A stretch of 6,140 nt of DNA from Acidobacteriota bacterium (GTDB lineage Bacteria; Acidobacteriota; Terriglobia; Terriglobales; Acidobacteriaceae), in NCBI GenBank assembly GCA_003225615.1, contig QIAS01000348.1, forward strand, positions 1-6,140, written 5' to 3'. Below are positions 1 through 6,140 of this stretch, piece after piece. The position numbers and the translations under genes were made by a program. Below the pieces are notes generated by a model. It searched no databases. It worked only from the letters and a program-made list of their open reading frames with translations, and was not told the DNA's origin. Position 1 is the stretch's first letter. Each line of letters starts with the position of its first letter.

Positions 1-1
1 C

Positions 2-316
2 TCAGGTGGCGTCGTGGTGCTCGACGATAGCACGTGTATAGTGAAGTTCGCCCTTCGCACCATGAAGTTCTACCAACACGAAAGTTGCGGCTGGTGCATT
101 CCCTGCCGCGAGGGAACCGACTGGCTGAAGAAAACCCTTACCCGCTTCCATGCCGGAGGGGGACTGAAAAAAGACATCGACAACATTCAATATCTCGCGG
201 AAAACATGCTGGGCAGAACGTTCTGTCCCTTGGGCGACGCCGCAGCCATGCCGACAATCGCATTCGTAAAGAAATTCAGAAAGGAATTTGAGGACCACCT
301 GGAAGGAAAACCGTGA
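2..316 (+). CDS. nuoF: NADH-quinone oxidoreductase subunit F, C-terminal part (5' end outside window)
   Basis: NuoF is the NADH- and FMN-binding subunit of complex I. It oxidises NADH on the cytoplasmic side and passes electrons to the Fe-S chain. Only the last 104 codons are in the window; the frame is open from base 2 and ends at TGA 314-316. Seen directly: the SGGVVVLDD stretch and then the family signature ESCGWCIPCREG, with cysteine codons at 86-88, 95-97 and 104-106. A fourth cysteine follows in TFCPLGDAAA at 224-226. By family knowledge these four ligate the 4Fe-4S cluster N3, next to FMN. The C-terminal helical tail (FVKKFRKEFEDHL) is of ordinary length. The GTG at 14 is internal and not the real start, because homologous sequence continues upstream to the edge. 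A 70-bp gap separates it from nuoG. A homologous hydrogenase or formate dehydrogenase subunit would share the motif, but the downstream nuo genes settle the identity. Confidence 0.96.
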   Translation, partial: SGGVVVLDDSTCIVKFALRTMKFYQHESCGWCIPCREGTDWLKKTLTRFHAGGGLKKDIDNIQYLAENMLGRTFCPLGDAAAMPTIAFVKKFRKEFEDHLEGKP

Positions 317-386
317 CAGTTTGAAAAAGAGGCAGCGATAGAGCAGCTACCCGTAATGGCGTAGCGCCGGACAAAAAGAAAGATTC

Positions 387-2762
387 ATGGCAGACGCACC
401 CAAAGAAATAAGCCTCACGGTCGACGGCAAGAAAGTTACCTCTCCCCCCGGCACCCTGCTCATCGAGGCCTGCAAGACGGTCGGCATCGAAGTGCCCTCC
501 TTTTGCTATTACCCCAATTTCTCTTTGCAGGGCGCTTGCCGCATGTGCCTGGTGAAGATCGAGAAAATGCCGAAGCTGCAAACCGCCTGCACCACGGTCA
601 TCAGCGAAGCCATGACCGTCACCACCAATAATGAGGAAGTTCGCCAGGCTCGCAAAGCGATGCTCGAGATGCTGCTCGGCAATCATCCGCTCGATTGCCC
701 GGTATGCGACGCGGGCGGCGAATGCGAATTGCAGGATATGACTTTCTCTTATGGAGCGGCCGAGTCCAAATTCATGGAGGCCAAGAACCACAAGGACGAG
801 CAGCAATGGTCGCCCGTGGTGTATTTCGATCGCCCGCGCTGCATACTTTGCTACCGCTGCGTGCGGGTCTGCGGAGAAGGCATGGACGTGTGGGCGCTCG
901 GCGTGCAGAACCGCGGGGTCGTTTCTGTCATCGCACCTAATAAAGAAGACCATCTGGAGTGCGAAGAATGCGGCATGTGCATCGACATCTGTCCCGTGGG
1001 CGCGCTGACTTCTGGCGCTTATCGCTACAAAACCCGCCCCTGGGAAATGAAGCACGTCGGCACCATCTGTACGCACTGTGGAGATGGCTGCAAGACAACG
1101 TTGGGTGTGCGTCGGGCGGAGAGCGGCTTGCAGATCGTCCGCGGCGACAACCGCGACAAGAGCGGCATCAATGGTGACTTCCTCTGCATCAAGGGCCGCT
1201 ATGCTTTTGATTTTGCCGACAATCCCGAGCGACTTAAACAGCCTCTGGTGCGCAAGGATGGCCGCCTGCTACCAGCCACCTGGGAAGAGGCTTTCGAGTT
1301 GATCGGCAAACGCTTTTCTGAAATTCGCGACAAAGACGGACAATCTATTGGCGTCGTGGGTTCGACCCGCACTACAAATGAAGAAAATTATCTTTTGTCG
1401 AAGTTTGCGCGGCTGGTGCTGAAGACCAACAACATCGACCACCATCGCACGGCAGACTTCCCTGCTTTTGCGGCAGCGCTGGCGGGTAAAACAGATCGTA
1501 CGGCAAGCATGCGCGACGTCTTCAATGCCCCCGCAATCTTGCTGATCGGCAACAATCCGACTGACCAGCATCCGCTGCTCGCCTGGCAGATTCGCAACAA
1601 CGTCCGCCTGCATCGGGCGCGCCTTTACGCGATCAATTGCCAACCCATCAAGCTGCGTCGCCAGGCGACCAATTTCATGGAGATTCCATCGGGTGCTGAG
1701 GGGAAAGTCGCGGCATTTCTTGCCGGCGACGATACCGCAGCCGACGCGCTCACAAGTGCCACGGCAAGCCGCGACGGCTGGAGACAGTTGCGAGAGAAGC
1801 TGCGCACCGAGCAGAATCTTGTCATCATTTTCGGATCCGAAATCCGCGGAAACGACTTACCCACTCTAGTGAAATTCGGCTTGGCGATTCCCGGCGCGAA
1901 GTTTGTCTGCCTGGGCGATTACGCCAATTCGCGTGGCGCCGCCGATATGGGCCTCTACCCGGATCTGCTTCCCGGATATCACCGCGTGGCCGACGCCGGA
2001 AAGTTCCACGAAGAATGGGGCAAGATACCGTCTGCCCCGGGCATTGCTCTTCCTGCAATGGCCGACGCAGCGAAAACAGGCAAGCTTAAAGGACTGTATG
2101 TGGTCGGTGCAAATCCGGTTGCTCGACTTGGCTTCGATCCGTTCGCATTTTCAAAAAGCTTCGTCGTCGTGCAGGACATGTTCTTAACGGAAACGGCGTC
2201 GATTGCCGACGTTGTCCTGCCAGTGGCCAATGCCTACGAGAAGTCGGGTACTTTCACCAACACCTGTGGCGACCTGCAACTACTCAAAAAAGCTGGTGAG
2301 GTCAGCGATACGAAACCGGACTTTGAAATCATTGTCCGCATCGCCGATGCCATGGGATTCGATGTTCGCAAGCTCGTGCCTTTTGGAACCGGTACACGCG
2401 CCGACATGGGGCAGTCTCGCGGAGCGCAATCCGGAGAGGCTGATCGCCACGCAGTCTGGCTGGAGGCTCACGGCCTTGAACCCAAAATGAGTCCGTTTGA
2501 TCCAATGGCCATTCTGGATGAGATCCAGCGCCTGGTACCGGGTTATGACGTTTCCCAAATCAATCTGCTGTCCGGCAATGACCAGCACACTAATTTGATG
2601 TCGCAGAGCGCTGGAAGCGCAGCGCACGATGGGAGCTTGATCGCGCCTGCCAACGACGATCTGTTCACCTCAGGTACGTTGGGGCGTTATTCGCGCGCCC
2701 TGAATTCCGTCATTGAGAACCGCCATCTGCAGCCGGCAGAAACGGAAGTCGCTGCCGATTGA
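387..2762 (+). CDS. nuoG: NADH-quinone oxidoreductase subunit G, Fe-S cluster subunit
   Basis: NuoG is the largest peripheral-arm subunit of complex I and carries electrons from NuoF/NuoE towards NuoI/NuoB. The 791-residue product is close to the Thermus Nqo3 length and shorter than the E. coli protein. The N-terminal 2Fe-2S ferredoxin-like domain has C40, C51, C54 and C68 (N1b). A His-Cys3 site follows: H100, C104, C107, C113 (N5). Two CxxCxxCxxxC motifs occur at C152/155/158/162 and C192/195/198/202. A further site, C228, C231, C235 and C267, matches the optional N7 cluster. From about residue 225 to 690 the protein has the molybdopterin-oxidoreductase-like fold (GNNPTDQHP near 388, ADVVLPVANAYEKSGTFTN near 607), which in NuoG holds no molybdenum cofactor. 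The tail 691-791 includes LFTSGTLGRYSRAL. ATG 387 is the first start after the in-frame TAA at 354-356. It is preceded by a purine-rich AAAAAGAAAGA rather than a canonical Shine-Dalgarno. The frame is intact throughout. Confidence 0.97.
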   Translation: MADAPKEISLTVDGKKVTSPPGTLLIEACKTVGIEVPSFCYYPNFSLQGACRMCLVKIEKMPKLQTACTTVISEAMTVTTNNEEVRQARKAMLEMLLGNHPLDCPVCDAGGECELQDMTFSYGAAESKFMEAKNHKDEQQWSPVVYFDRPRCILCYRCVRVCGEGMDVWALGVQNRGVVSVIAPNKEDHLECEECGMCIDICPVGALTSGAYRYKTRPWEMKHVGTICTHCGDGCKTTLGVRRAESGLQIVRGDNRDKSGINGDFLCIKGRYAFDFADNPERLKQPLVRKDGRLLPATWEEAFELIGKRFSEIRDKDGQSIGVVGSTRTTNEENYLLSKFARLVLKTNNIDHHRTADFPAFAAALAGKTDRTASMRDVFNAPAILLIGNNPTDQHPLLAWQIRNNVRLHRARLYAINCQPIKLRRQATNFMEIPSGAEGKVAAFLAGDDTAADALTSATASRDGWRQLREKLRTEQNLVIIFGSEIRGNDLPTLVKFGLAIPGAKFVCLGDYANSRGAADMGLYPDLLPGYHRVADAGKFHEEWGKIPSAPGIALPAMADAAKTGKLKGLYVVGANPVARLGFDPFAFSKSFVVVQDMFLTETASIADVVLPVANAYEKSGTFTNTCGDLQLLKKAGEVSDTKPDFEIIVRIADAMGFDVRKLVPFGTGTRADMGQSRGAQSGEADRHAVWLEAHGLEPKMSPFDPMAILDEIQRLVPGYDVSQINLLSGNDQHTNLMSQSAGSAAHDGSLIAPANDDLFTSGTLGRYSRALNSVIENRHLQPAETEVAAD

Positions 2763-2778
2763 AGGTTTTCACCACTCA

Positions 2779-2795
2779 GAGGGTGAGACGCCCTC
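2779..2795 (+). other. Possible RNA hairpin in the nuoG-nuoH gap
   Basis: GAGGG at 2779-2783 can pair with CCCTC at 2791-2795, and the stem can extend inward by a T-G and a G-C pair to leave a three-base loop. CCCT 2791-2794 could instead pair with AGGG 2801-2804. No T-run follows, so this does not look like an intrinsic terminator. It could affect mRNA processing or relative expression of the two operon halves, or be chance. The remaining bases of this 94-bp gap show no clear promoter and no small gene. Confidence 0.3.
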
Positions 2796-2845
2796 ATAAC
2801 AGGGACGCCGACGCTAGGCTCTGAACACTCGACTTACATAGTTCC

Positions 2846-2849
2846 AGGA
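2846..2849 (+). promoter_or_regulatory. Ribosome binding site supporting a TTG start for nuoH
   Basis: AGGA, in the context CCAGGACAAAG, lies seven bases before TTG 2857. The same frame has a TAG stop at 2839-2841 and no ATG or GTG between that stop and the first transmembrane segment. This site therefore decides the start in favour of TTG; the adjacent CTG at 2860 is a less likely alternative. Confidence 0.7.
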
Positions 2850-2856
2850 CAAAGAA

Positions 2857-3897
2857 TTGCTGAGCATCACCACCTTCGTCATCGTCTCCATCATTAAGTC
2901 TGTAATCGCAATTCTTCTCCTGCTGACTGCTGTCGCCTACACCGTATGGCTGGAGCGCAAAGTTGTGGGACACATTCAGAACCGCTGGGGTCCCACGCGG
3001 GTGGGGCCGTTTGGCCTGCTGCAACCGCTAGCCGACGGACTCAAATTCATCTTGAAAGAAGATTTGACTCCGCCGCATGTGTATAAGCCTCTTTACATCG
3101 CGGCGCCGATGATTGCAGTAATTTTCGCGATAACATCCATTTCATTGATTCCAATTGGAAACTGGGTTTCGATCGCCGGTATCCACACTCCGTTAGAAAT
3201 CACCGATGTCAATATCGGCTTGCTCATCATTCTGGGAATCACATCGATGGGGGTTTATGGCGTGGCGCTGGCGGGATGGTCTTCCAACAGCAAATATTCG
3301 CTACTCGGGGGTTTGCGGGCCAGTGCGCAAATGGTGAGTTACGAGATTTCTCTTGGGCTGTCGTTAGTCGGTGTACTCATCATGGCCGGCAGCTTCAGCC
3401 TGCGGACCATCGTCGATGCCCAGGGCGGCACTTTCTGGGGCTTCATTCCGCGCTGGAACGTTTTCCATGGCCAGGAAGTAGCTTTCTTCGTTTATCTGAT
3501 GTCGGCGTTCGCGGAAACCAATCGCGTTCCCTTCGACTTGCCGGAAGCCGAAACCGAGCTGGTGGCGGGCTATCACACCGAATACAGCGCCATGAAGTTT
3601 GCCATGTTTTTCATGGCCGAATACGCGAACATGATCACGGTGGCGTGTCTTGCGACATTGCTCTTTCTGGGCGGATGGCATGGTCCATTGTTTGGGCCTC
3701 CTCTGTTGCAAGGGATTCTCCCGGTGTTCTGGTTTGTGTTGAAGGTGTTCTGTTTCTTATTTCTCTATATTTGGGTTCGAGGAACTTTGCCCCGCTTCCG
3801 TTATGACCAGCTCATGGCGTTCGCATGGAAGTTCCTTTTCCCGCTGGCAGTGGCAAATTTGGCGATTACAGGCCTGATCGTTGCGCTGAGGTCGTAA
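2857..3897 (+). CDS. nuoH: NADH-quinone oxidoreductase subunit H, quinone-site membrane subunit
   Basis: NuoH (ND1 homologue) sits in the membrane at the foot of the peripheral arm. With NuoB and NuoD it forms the quinone-access chamber and starts the proton-translocation path. The 346-residue product is of normal length and very hydrophobic, consistent with the family's eight transmembrane helices. Seen directly: the first conserved block ERKVVGHIQNRWGPTRVGP at about 33-51, then LADGLKFILKED to residue 69. The acidic quinone-side loop AETNRVPFDLPEAETELVAG is at 219-238, followed by YHTEYSAMKF to 248, and contains E220, E230, E232 and E234. WVRGTLPRFRYDQLM near 306-320 is the typical C-terminal signature. 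The start is TTG 2857, read as Met, chosen because of the upstream AGGA and the in-frame TAG at 2839. The stop TAA is at 3895-3897, 8 bp before nuoJ. The gene that usually follows, nuoI, is not here. Confidence 0.96.
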   Translation: MLSITTFVIVSIIKSVIAILLLLTAVAYTVWLERKVVGHIQNRWGPTRVGPFGLLQPLADGLKFILKEDLTPPHVYKPLYIAAPMIAVIFAITSISLIPIGNWVSIAGIHTPLEITDVNIGLLIILGITSMGVYGVALAGWSSNSKYSLLGGLRASAQMVSYEISLGLSLVGVLIMAGSFSLRTIVDAQGGTFWGFIPRWNVFHGQEVAFFVYLMSAFAETNRVPFDLPEAETELVAGYHTEYSAMKFAMFFMAEYANMITVACLATLLFLGGWHGPLFGPPLLQGILPVFWFVLKVFCFLFLYIWVRGTLPRFRYDQLMAFAWKFLFPLAVANLAITGLIVALRS

Positions 3898-3905
3898 CTA
3901 ATTCC

Positions 3906-4430
3906 ATGCTTCACCTTGCCCTATTCACGATTTTCGGAGCCGTCGCGGTGGCGGGAGCGGTTAACCTGCTGGTGCAACGCCACCCCATCAACAGCGCCCT
4001 ATCGCTGATCGCCGTCATGGCATCGCTGTCCGTCGAATATCTTCTGCTCGGTGCTGAGTTCGTCGCGGCCGTGCAGGTAATTGTCTACGCGGGCGCCATT
4101 ATGGTGCTGTTCGTGTTTGTGATCATGCTGCTCAACGCAGGTGAGGAGGAGTTGACTCGAGGCAGCCGGGTTGCGATCCTCGTCGGCATCCCTGGCGTGC
4201 TGATCGGCGCCGTCCTCATCGCCTGGACATTAGTCCAGCATTCCGGTACTGGCGAAGTTGCCATCGGAGCTCTTCCCGGTCGTCCCGAGACTATTGGCTG
4301 GCTCCTCTTTCACGATTTCCTGCTCCCCTTCGAGGTCACTTCAATCCTGGTCCTCATCGCGATCATGGGAGCGGTGGTTCTTGCCGGACGCCCCGTCCCA
4401 ACTTCGCAACAACCGCGGAAGGAGGCCTGA
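3906..4430 (+). CDS. nuoJ: NADH-quinone oxidoreductase subunit J, membrane subunit
   Basis: NuoJ (ND6 homologue) is a small membrane-arm subunit that couples the quinone region to the proton channels. The 174-residue product is of normal family length and shows about five hydrophobic segments (roughly 4-23, 28-48, 54-76, 88-110, 138-160). The diagnostic block [20 protein letters not shown] spans 50-69. By family knowledge it is the helix with a pi-bulge that changes conformation during turnover, with Y61 the conserved tyrosine. The last helix carries [19 protein letters not shown]. An in-frame ATG at 3825, inside nuoH, would add 27 polar residues with no match to the family, so ATG 3906 is preferred. 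Its Shine-Dalgarno is poor: GAGG at 3888-3891 is 14 bases away, so translation may rely on ribosomes finishing nuoH 8 bp upstream. The stop overlaps the nuoK start by one base. Confidence 0.94.
   Translation: MLHLALFTIFGAVAVAGAVNLLVQRHPINSALSLIAVMASLSVEYLLLGAEFVAAVQVIVYAGAIMVLFVFVIMLLNAGEEELTRGSRVAILVGIPGVLIGAVLIAWTLVQHSGTGEVAIGALPGRPETIGWLLFHDFLLPFEVTSILVLIAIMGAVVLAGRPVPTSQQPRKEA
4417..4425 (+). promoter_or_regulatory. Strong ribosome binding site of nuoK
   Basis: GGAAGGAGG inside the last codons of nuoJ contains a near-complete Shine-Dalgarno (AAGGAGG), four bases before ATG 4430. It is the best ribosome binding site in the window and fixes the nuoK start, which overlaps the nuoJ stop as TGATG. 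Confidence 0.8.
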
Positions 4431-4732
4431 TGGTGCCGCTTTCTTATTACCTCGTGCTGAGCGGGATCCTGTTTACCTGCGGCGTGCTCGGCTTCCTCAT
4501 CAAGCGCAACATCATCACCATCTTCATGTCGATCGAGCTCATGCTTAATGGCGTGAATCTTTCATTTGTGGCGTTCGCCGCGCATTGGCAAGCGCTGAGC
4601 GGACAGGTTTTCGTCTTCTTCGTGATGGTGGTGGCTGCGGCGGAAACGGCTGTTGGCCTCGCCATCATCATCGCCGTCTTTCGCACGCGCGCAACTTTGA
4701 ACGTGGACCACGTGAACCTGCTCAAACTATGA
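4430..4732 (+). CDS. nuoK: NADH-quinone oxidoreductase subunit K, membrane subunit
   Basis: NuoK (ND4L homologue) is a three-helix membrane-arm subunit that carries part of the central proton path between NuoJ and the antiporter-like NuoN. The product is exactly 100 residues, the classic length, with hydrophobic segments at about 3-24, 28-49 and 60-84. The family block [19 protein letters not shown] contains E36, and [16 protein letters not shown] contains E72. These are the two buried glutamates known to be needed for proton transfer in E. coli NuoK, at the same residue numbers. The gene overlaps nuoJ by one base and nuoL by four (ATGA at 4729-4732), indicating coupled translation of the three subunits. 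Nothing is unusual about its sequence. A cation-antiporter MrpC or MnhC protein is related, but the neighbours and the length favour NuoK. Confidence 0.96.
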   Translation: MVPLSYYLVLSGILFTCGVLGFLIKRNIITIFMSIELMLNGVNLSFVAFAAHWQALSGQVFVFFVMVVAAAETAVGLAIIIAVFRTRATLNVDHVNLLKL

Positions 4733-6140
4733 CGCTGCATCTCTGGCTGATTCCCGTTCTACCGCTGATTGGAGCCGCCATCAATGGGCTGCTTGGGCGT
4801 CGCTTCTCGCGCCAGAATGTGGCCGCCGTGGCTTTAGGGTTTTGCGGTGCGGCTTTTGTCTGCGCGCTCTATGTCGCGGCCCGCTTCTCTTCCCCTTCGG
4901 TACCCTATATCGAGCATCTGGCTCCATGGATTCGCGCCGGCGATTTTCACGCAGATTTCTCGTTCTATCTTGATCAGCTCTCGCTGGTGATGCTGCTGGT
5001 TGTTACCGGTGTCGGATTTCTCATTCACATTTACTCGGTCGGCTACATGTGGGAAGAGGGCGGCTTCTATCGCTTCTTCTCGTATTTGAATTTGTTCATG
5101 TTTTTCATGCTGACGCTGGTGCTCGCCAGCAATTACCTGGTTATGTTCATCGGCTGGGAGGGTGTCGGTCTCGCCTCGTACCTGCTGATTGGCTTTTGGT
5201 TCACCAAGGATTCGGCCGCATCCGCGGGCAAGAAAGCATTCATTGTCAACCGCATCGGCGATTTCGGATTTCTCATCGCGCTCTTCCTGATGATTAAGCA
5301 TTTCGGTTCCTTGAACTTCGGGCAAGTATTTCAGAGTGTCTCCGGCATGGAGGTAGAAAAATCCGGCGCCGGACTACTCACCTCTATCGGACTGCTTCTG
5401 ATGGTAGGTGCCGCTGGCAAATCTGCACAGATTCCGCTCTACGTTTGGCTTCCCGACGCTATGGAAGGCCCAACGCCTGTTTCCGCTTTGATTCACGCTG
5501 CCACCATGGTCACAGCCGGAGTCTACATGGTCGCCCGCTCGCACGTGATTTTCGAGCGCGCCCCAATTGCTCTTATGGTTGTCGCCATTATCGGGACACT
5601 GACAGCGCTCTTCGCGGCGACGATTGGAATTGCGCAAACCGACATAAAGAAGGTCCTTGCCTATTCCACAATCTCGCAACTCGGCTACATGTTCATGGCG
5701 TGTGGCGTGGCGGCATTCTCTGCAGCCATCTTTCACCTGATGACTCACGCTTTCTTCAAAGGACTACTATTCCTCGCCGCCGGTTCCGTGATTCACGCCG
5801 TCGGTGGCGAGCAAGACATGCGCCGCATGGGTGGCTTGCGCCAGTACATTCCGTGGACCTTCTGGACAATGACGGCTGCAACCTTTGCCATCGCCGGGTT
5901 TCCGCCATTTGCGGGATTCTTCAGCAAAGATGAAATCCTGTGGCGCGCCTCGCGTGTCAGCCTGGTGTACTGGGGCATCGGCTTGTTCACCGCATTCCTG
6001 ACATCCTTCTACATGTTCCGGTTGTGGTTTCTGACTTTCTTTGGCGAGTACCGCGGCGGAGGTGGCGCAGCGCAGGAACCTGCAGCCACACATGGTGGTC
6101 ACGCCCATGAGATGCACGGGCACAGCGGAATCCACGAGAG
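4729..6140 (+). CDS. nuoL: NADH-quinone oxidoreductase subunit L, proton-pumping membrane subunit (3' end outside window)
   Basis: NuoL (ND5 homologue) is the distal antiporter-like proton pump of the membrane arm. The window has 470 codons from ATG 4729 with no stop; the family is usually 600-700 residues, so the C-terminal helices and lateral helix lie downstream. Seen directly: [16 protein letters not shown] with E144, NRIGDFG with R175 and D178, [19 protein letters not shown] with K231, [18 protein letters not shown] with H256, [17 protein letters not shown] at 305-321, [10 protein letters not shown] with H336, H340 and K344, and FSKDEIL with K400 and D401. These match the known proton-path residues of E. 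coli NuoL, with a shift of one or two positions after about residue 200. Residues 455-469 form a histidine-rich loop. There is no recognisable Shine-Dalgarno, and the ATGA overlap with nuoK suggests translational coupling. NuoM and Mrp antiporters are related; the ND5-type motifs and gene position favour NuoL. Confidence 0.96.
   Translation, partial: MTLHLWLIPVLPLIGAAINGLLGRRFSRQNVAAVALGFCGAAFVCALYVAARFSSPSVPYIEHLAPWIRAGDFHADFSFYLDQLSLVMLLVVTGVGFLIHIYSVGYMWEEGGFYRFFSYLNLFMFFMLTLVLASNYLVMFIGWEGVGLASYLLIGFWFTKDSAASAGKKAFIVNRIGDFGFLIALFLMIKHFGSLNFGQVFQSVSGMEVEKSGAGLLTSIGLLLMVGAAGKSAQIPLYVWLPDAMEGPTPVSALIHAATMVTAGVYMVARSHVIFERAPIALMVVAIIGTLTALFAATIGIAQTDIKKVLAYSTISQLGYMFMACGVAAFSAAIFHLMTHAFFKGLLFLAAGSVIHAVGGEQDMRRMGGLRQYIPWTFWTMTAATFAIAGFPPFAGFFSKDEILWRASRVSLVYWGIGLFTAFLTSFYMFRLWFLTFFGEYRGGGGAAQEPAATHGGHAHEMHGHSGIHE

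Noticed and set aside
356..364. ATG-GCG-TAG mini-frame and a GGCG/CGCC stem in the nuoF-nuoG gap
   Set aside because: A two-codon frame and a four-pair stem are expected by chance. There is no ribosome binding site for the mini-frame and no sign of a leader-peptide system.
276..1076. 266-codon open frame on the minus strand across the start of nuoG
   Set aside because: It lies opposite the Fe-S motif region of nuoG. Its predicted protein has no recognisable domain, and it is best explained by the codon bias of the opposite strand.
2759..2840. Possible promoter for nuoH (TTGAAG at 2759, TACATA at 2835)
   Set aside because: The spacing between these boxes is far from 17 bp and the -10 match is weak. 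Continuation of the upstream transcript is the simpler reading.
3276..3806. 176-codon open frame on the + strand inside nuoH in another frame
   Set aside because: It is an out-of-frame shadow of nuoH with no domain features. The nuoH frame carries the conserved complex I motifs across the same bases.
3825..3905. Upstream in-frame ATG that would lengthen NuoJ by 27 residues
   Set aside because: It lies inside nuoH, and the added residues are polar and unlike NuoJ N-termini. ATG 3906 gives the standard first helix.
5445..5933. 162-codon open frame on the + strand inside nuoL
   Set aside because: It is rich in Arg, His and Ser and lacks any domain. The nuoL frame over the same bases encodes the conserved H256, H336, H340 and K344 region.

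Overview
The window is one stretch of a bacterial respiratory complex I (NADH:quinone oxidoreductase, nuo) operon, entirely on the + strand and almost wholly coding. In order it holds the 3' end of nuoF, complete nuoG, nuoH, nuoJ and nuoK, and the first 470 codons of nuoL, which runs off the right edge. No RNA gene, mobile element, CRISPR array or convincing promoter or terminator is visible, and no gene-free stretch exceeds 94 bases.

Left part (2-2762): nuoF and nuoG encode peripheral-arm subunits that take electrons from NADH through a chain of iron-sulfur clusters. NuoF keeps its four-cysteine N3 site. NuoG keeps ligands for N1b, N5, two further 4Fe-4S clusters and the optional N7 cluster. 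Right part (2857-6140): nuoH, nuoJ, nuoK and nuoL encode membrane-arm subunits. NuoH helps form the quinone pocket, NuoJ and NuoK connect the quinone site to the proton channels, and NuoL is the distal antiporter-like pump. Spacing tightens along the operon: 70 bp between nuoF and nuoG, 94 bp between nuoG and nuoH, 8 bp between nuoH and nuoJ, a 1-base overlap nuoJ/nuoK (TGATG) and a 4-base overlap nuoK/nuoL (ATGA). This indicates one transcript with translational coupling at the 3' end.

The main departure from the common nuoA-N order is that nuoI, normally between nuoH and nuoJ, is absent; the two genes are only 8 bp apart. The likely source is a GC-moderate to GC-rich Gram-negative-type bacterium. 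The style of the NuoF and NuoG sequences resembles Acidobacteriota (Terriglobia-like), but this is an impression from recall and was not tested by a search. All reading frames look intact and every inspected catalytic or proton-path residue is present, so this appears to be a functional, ordinary housekeeping locus. I did not find a previously undescribed system here.
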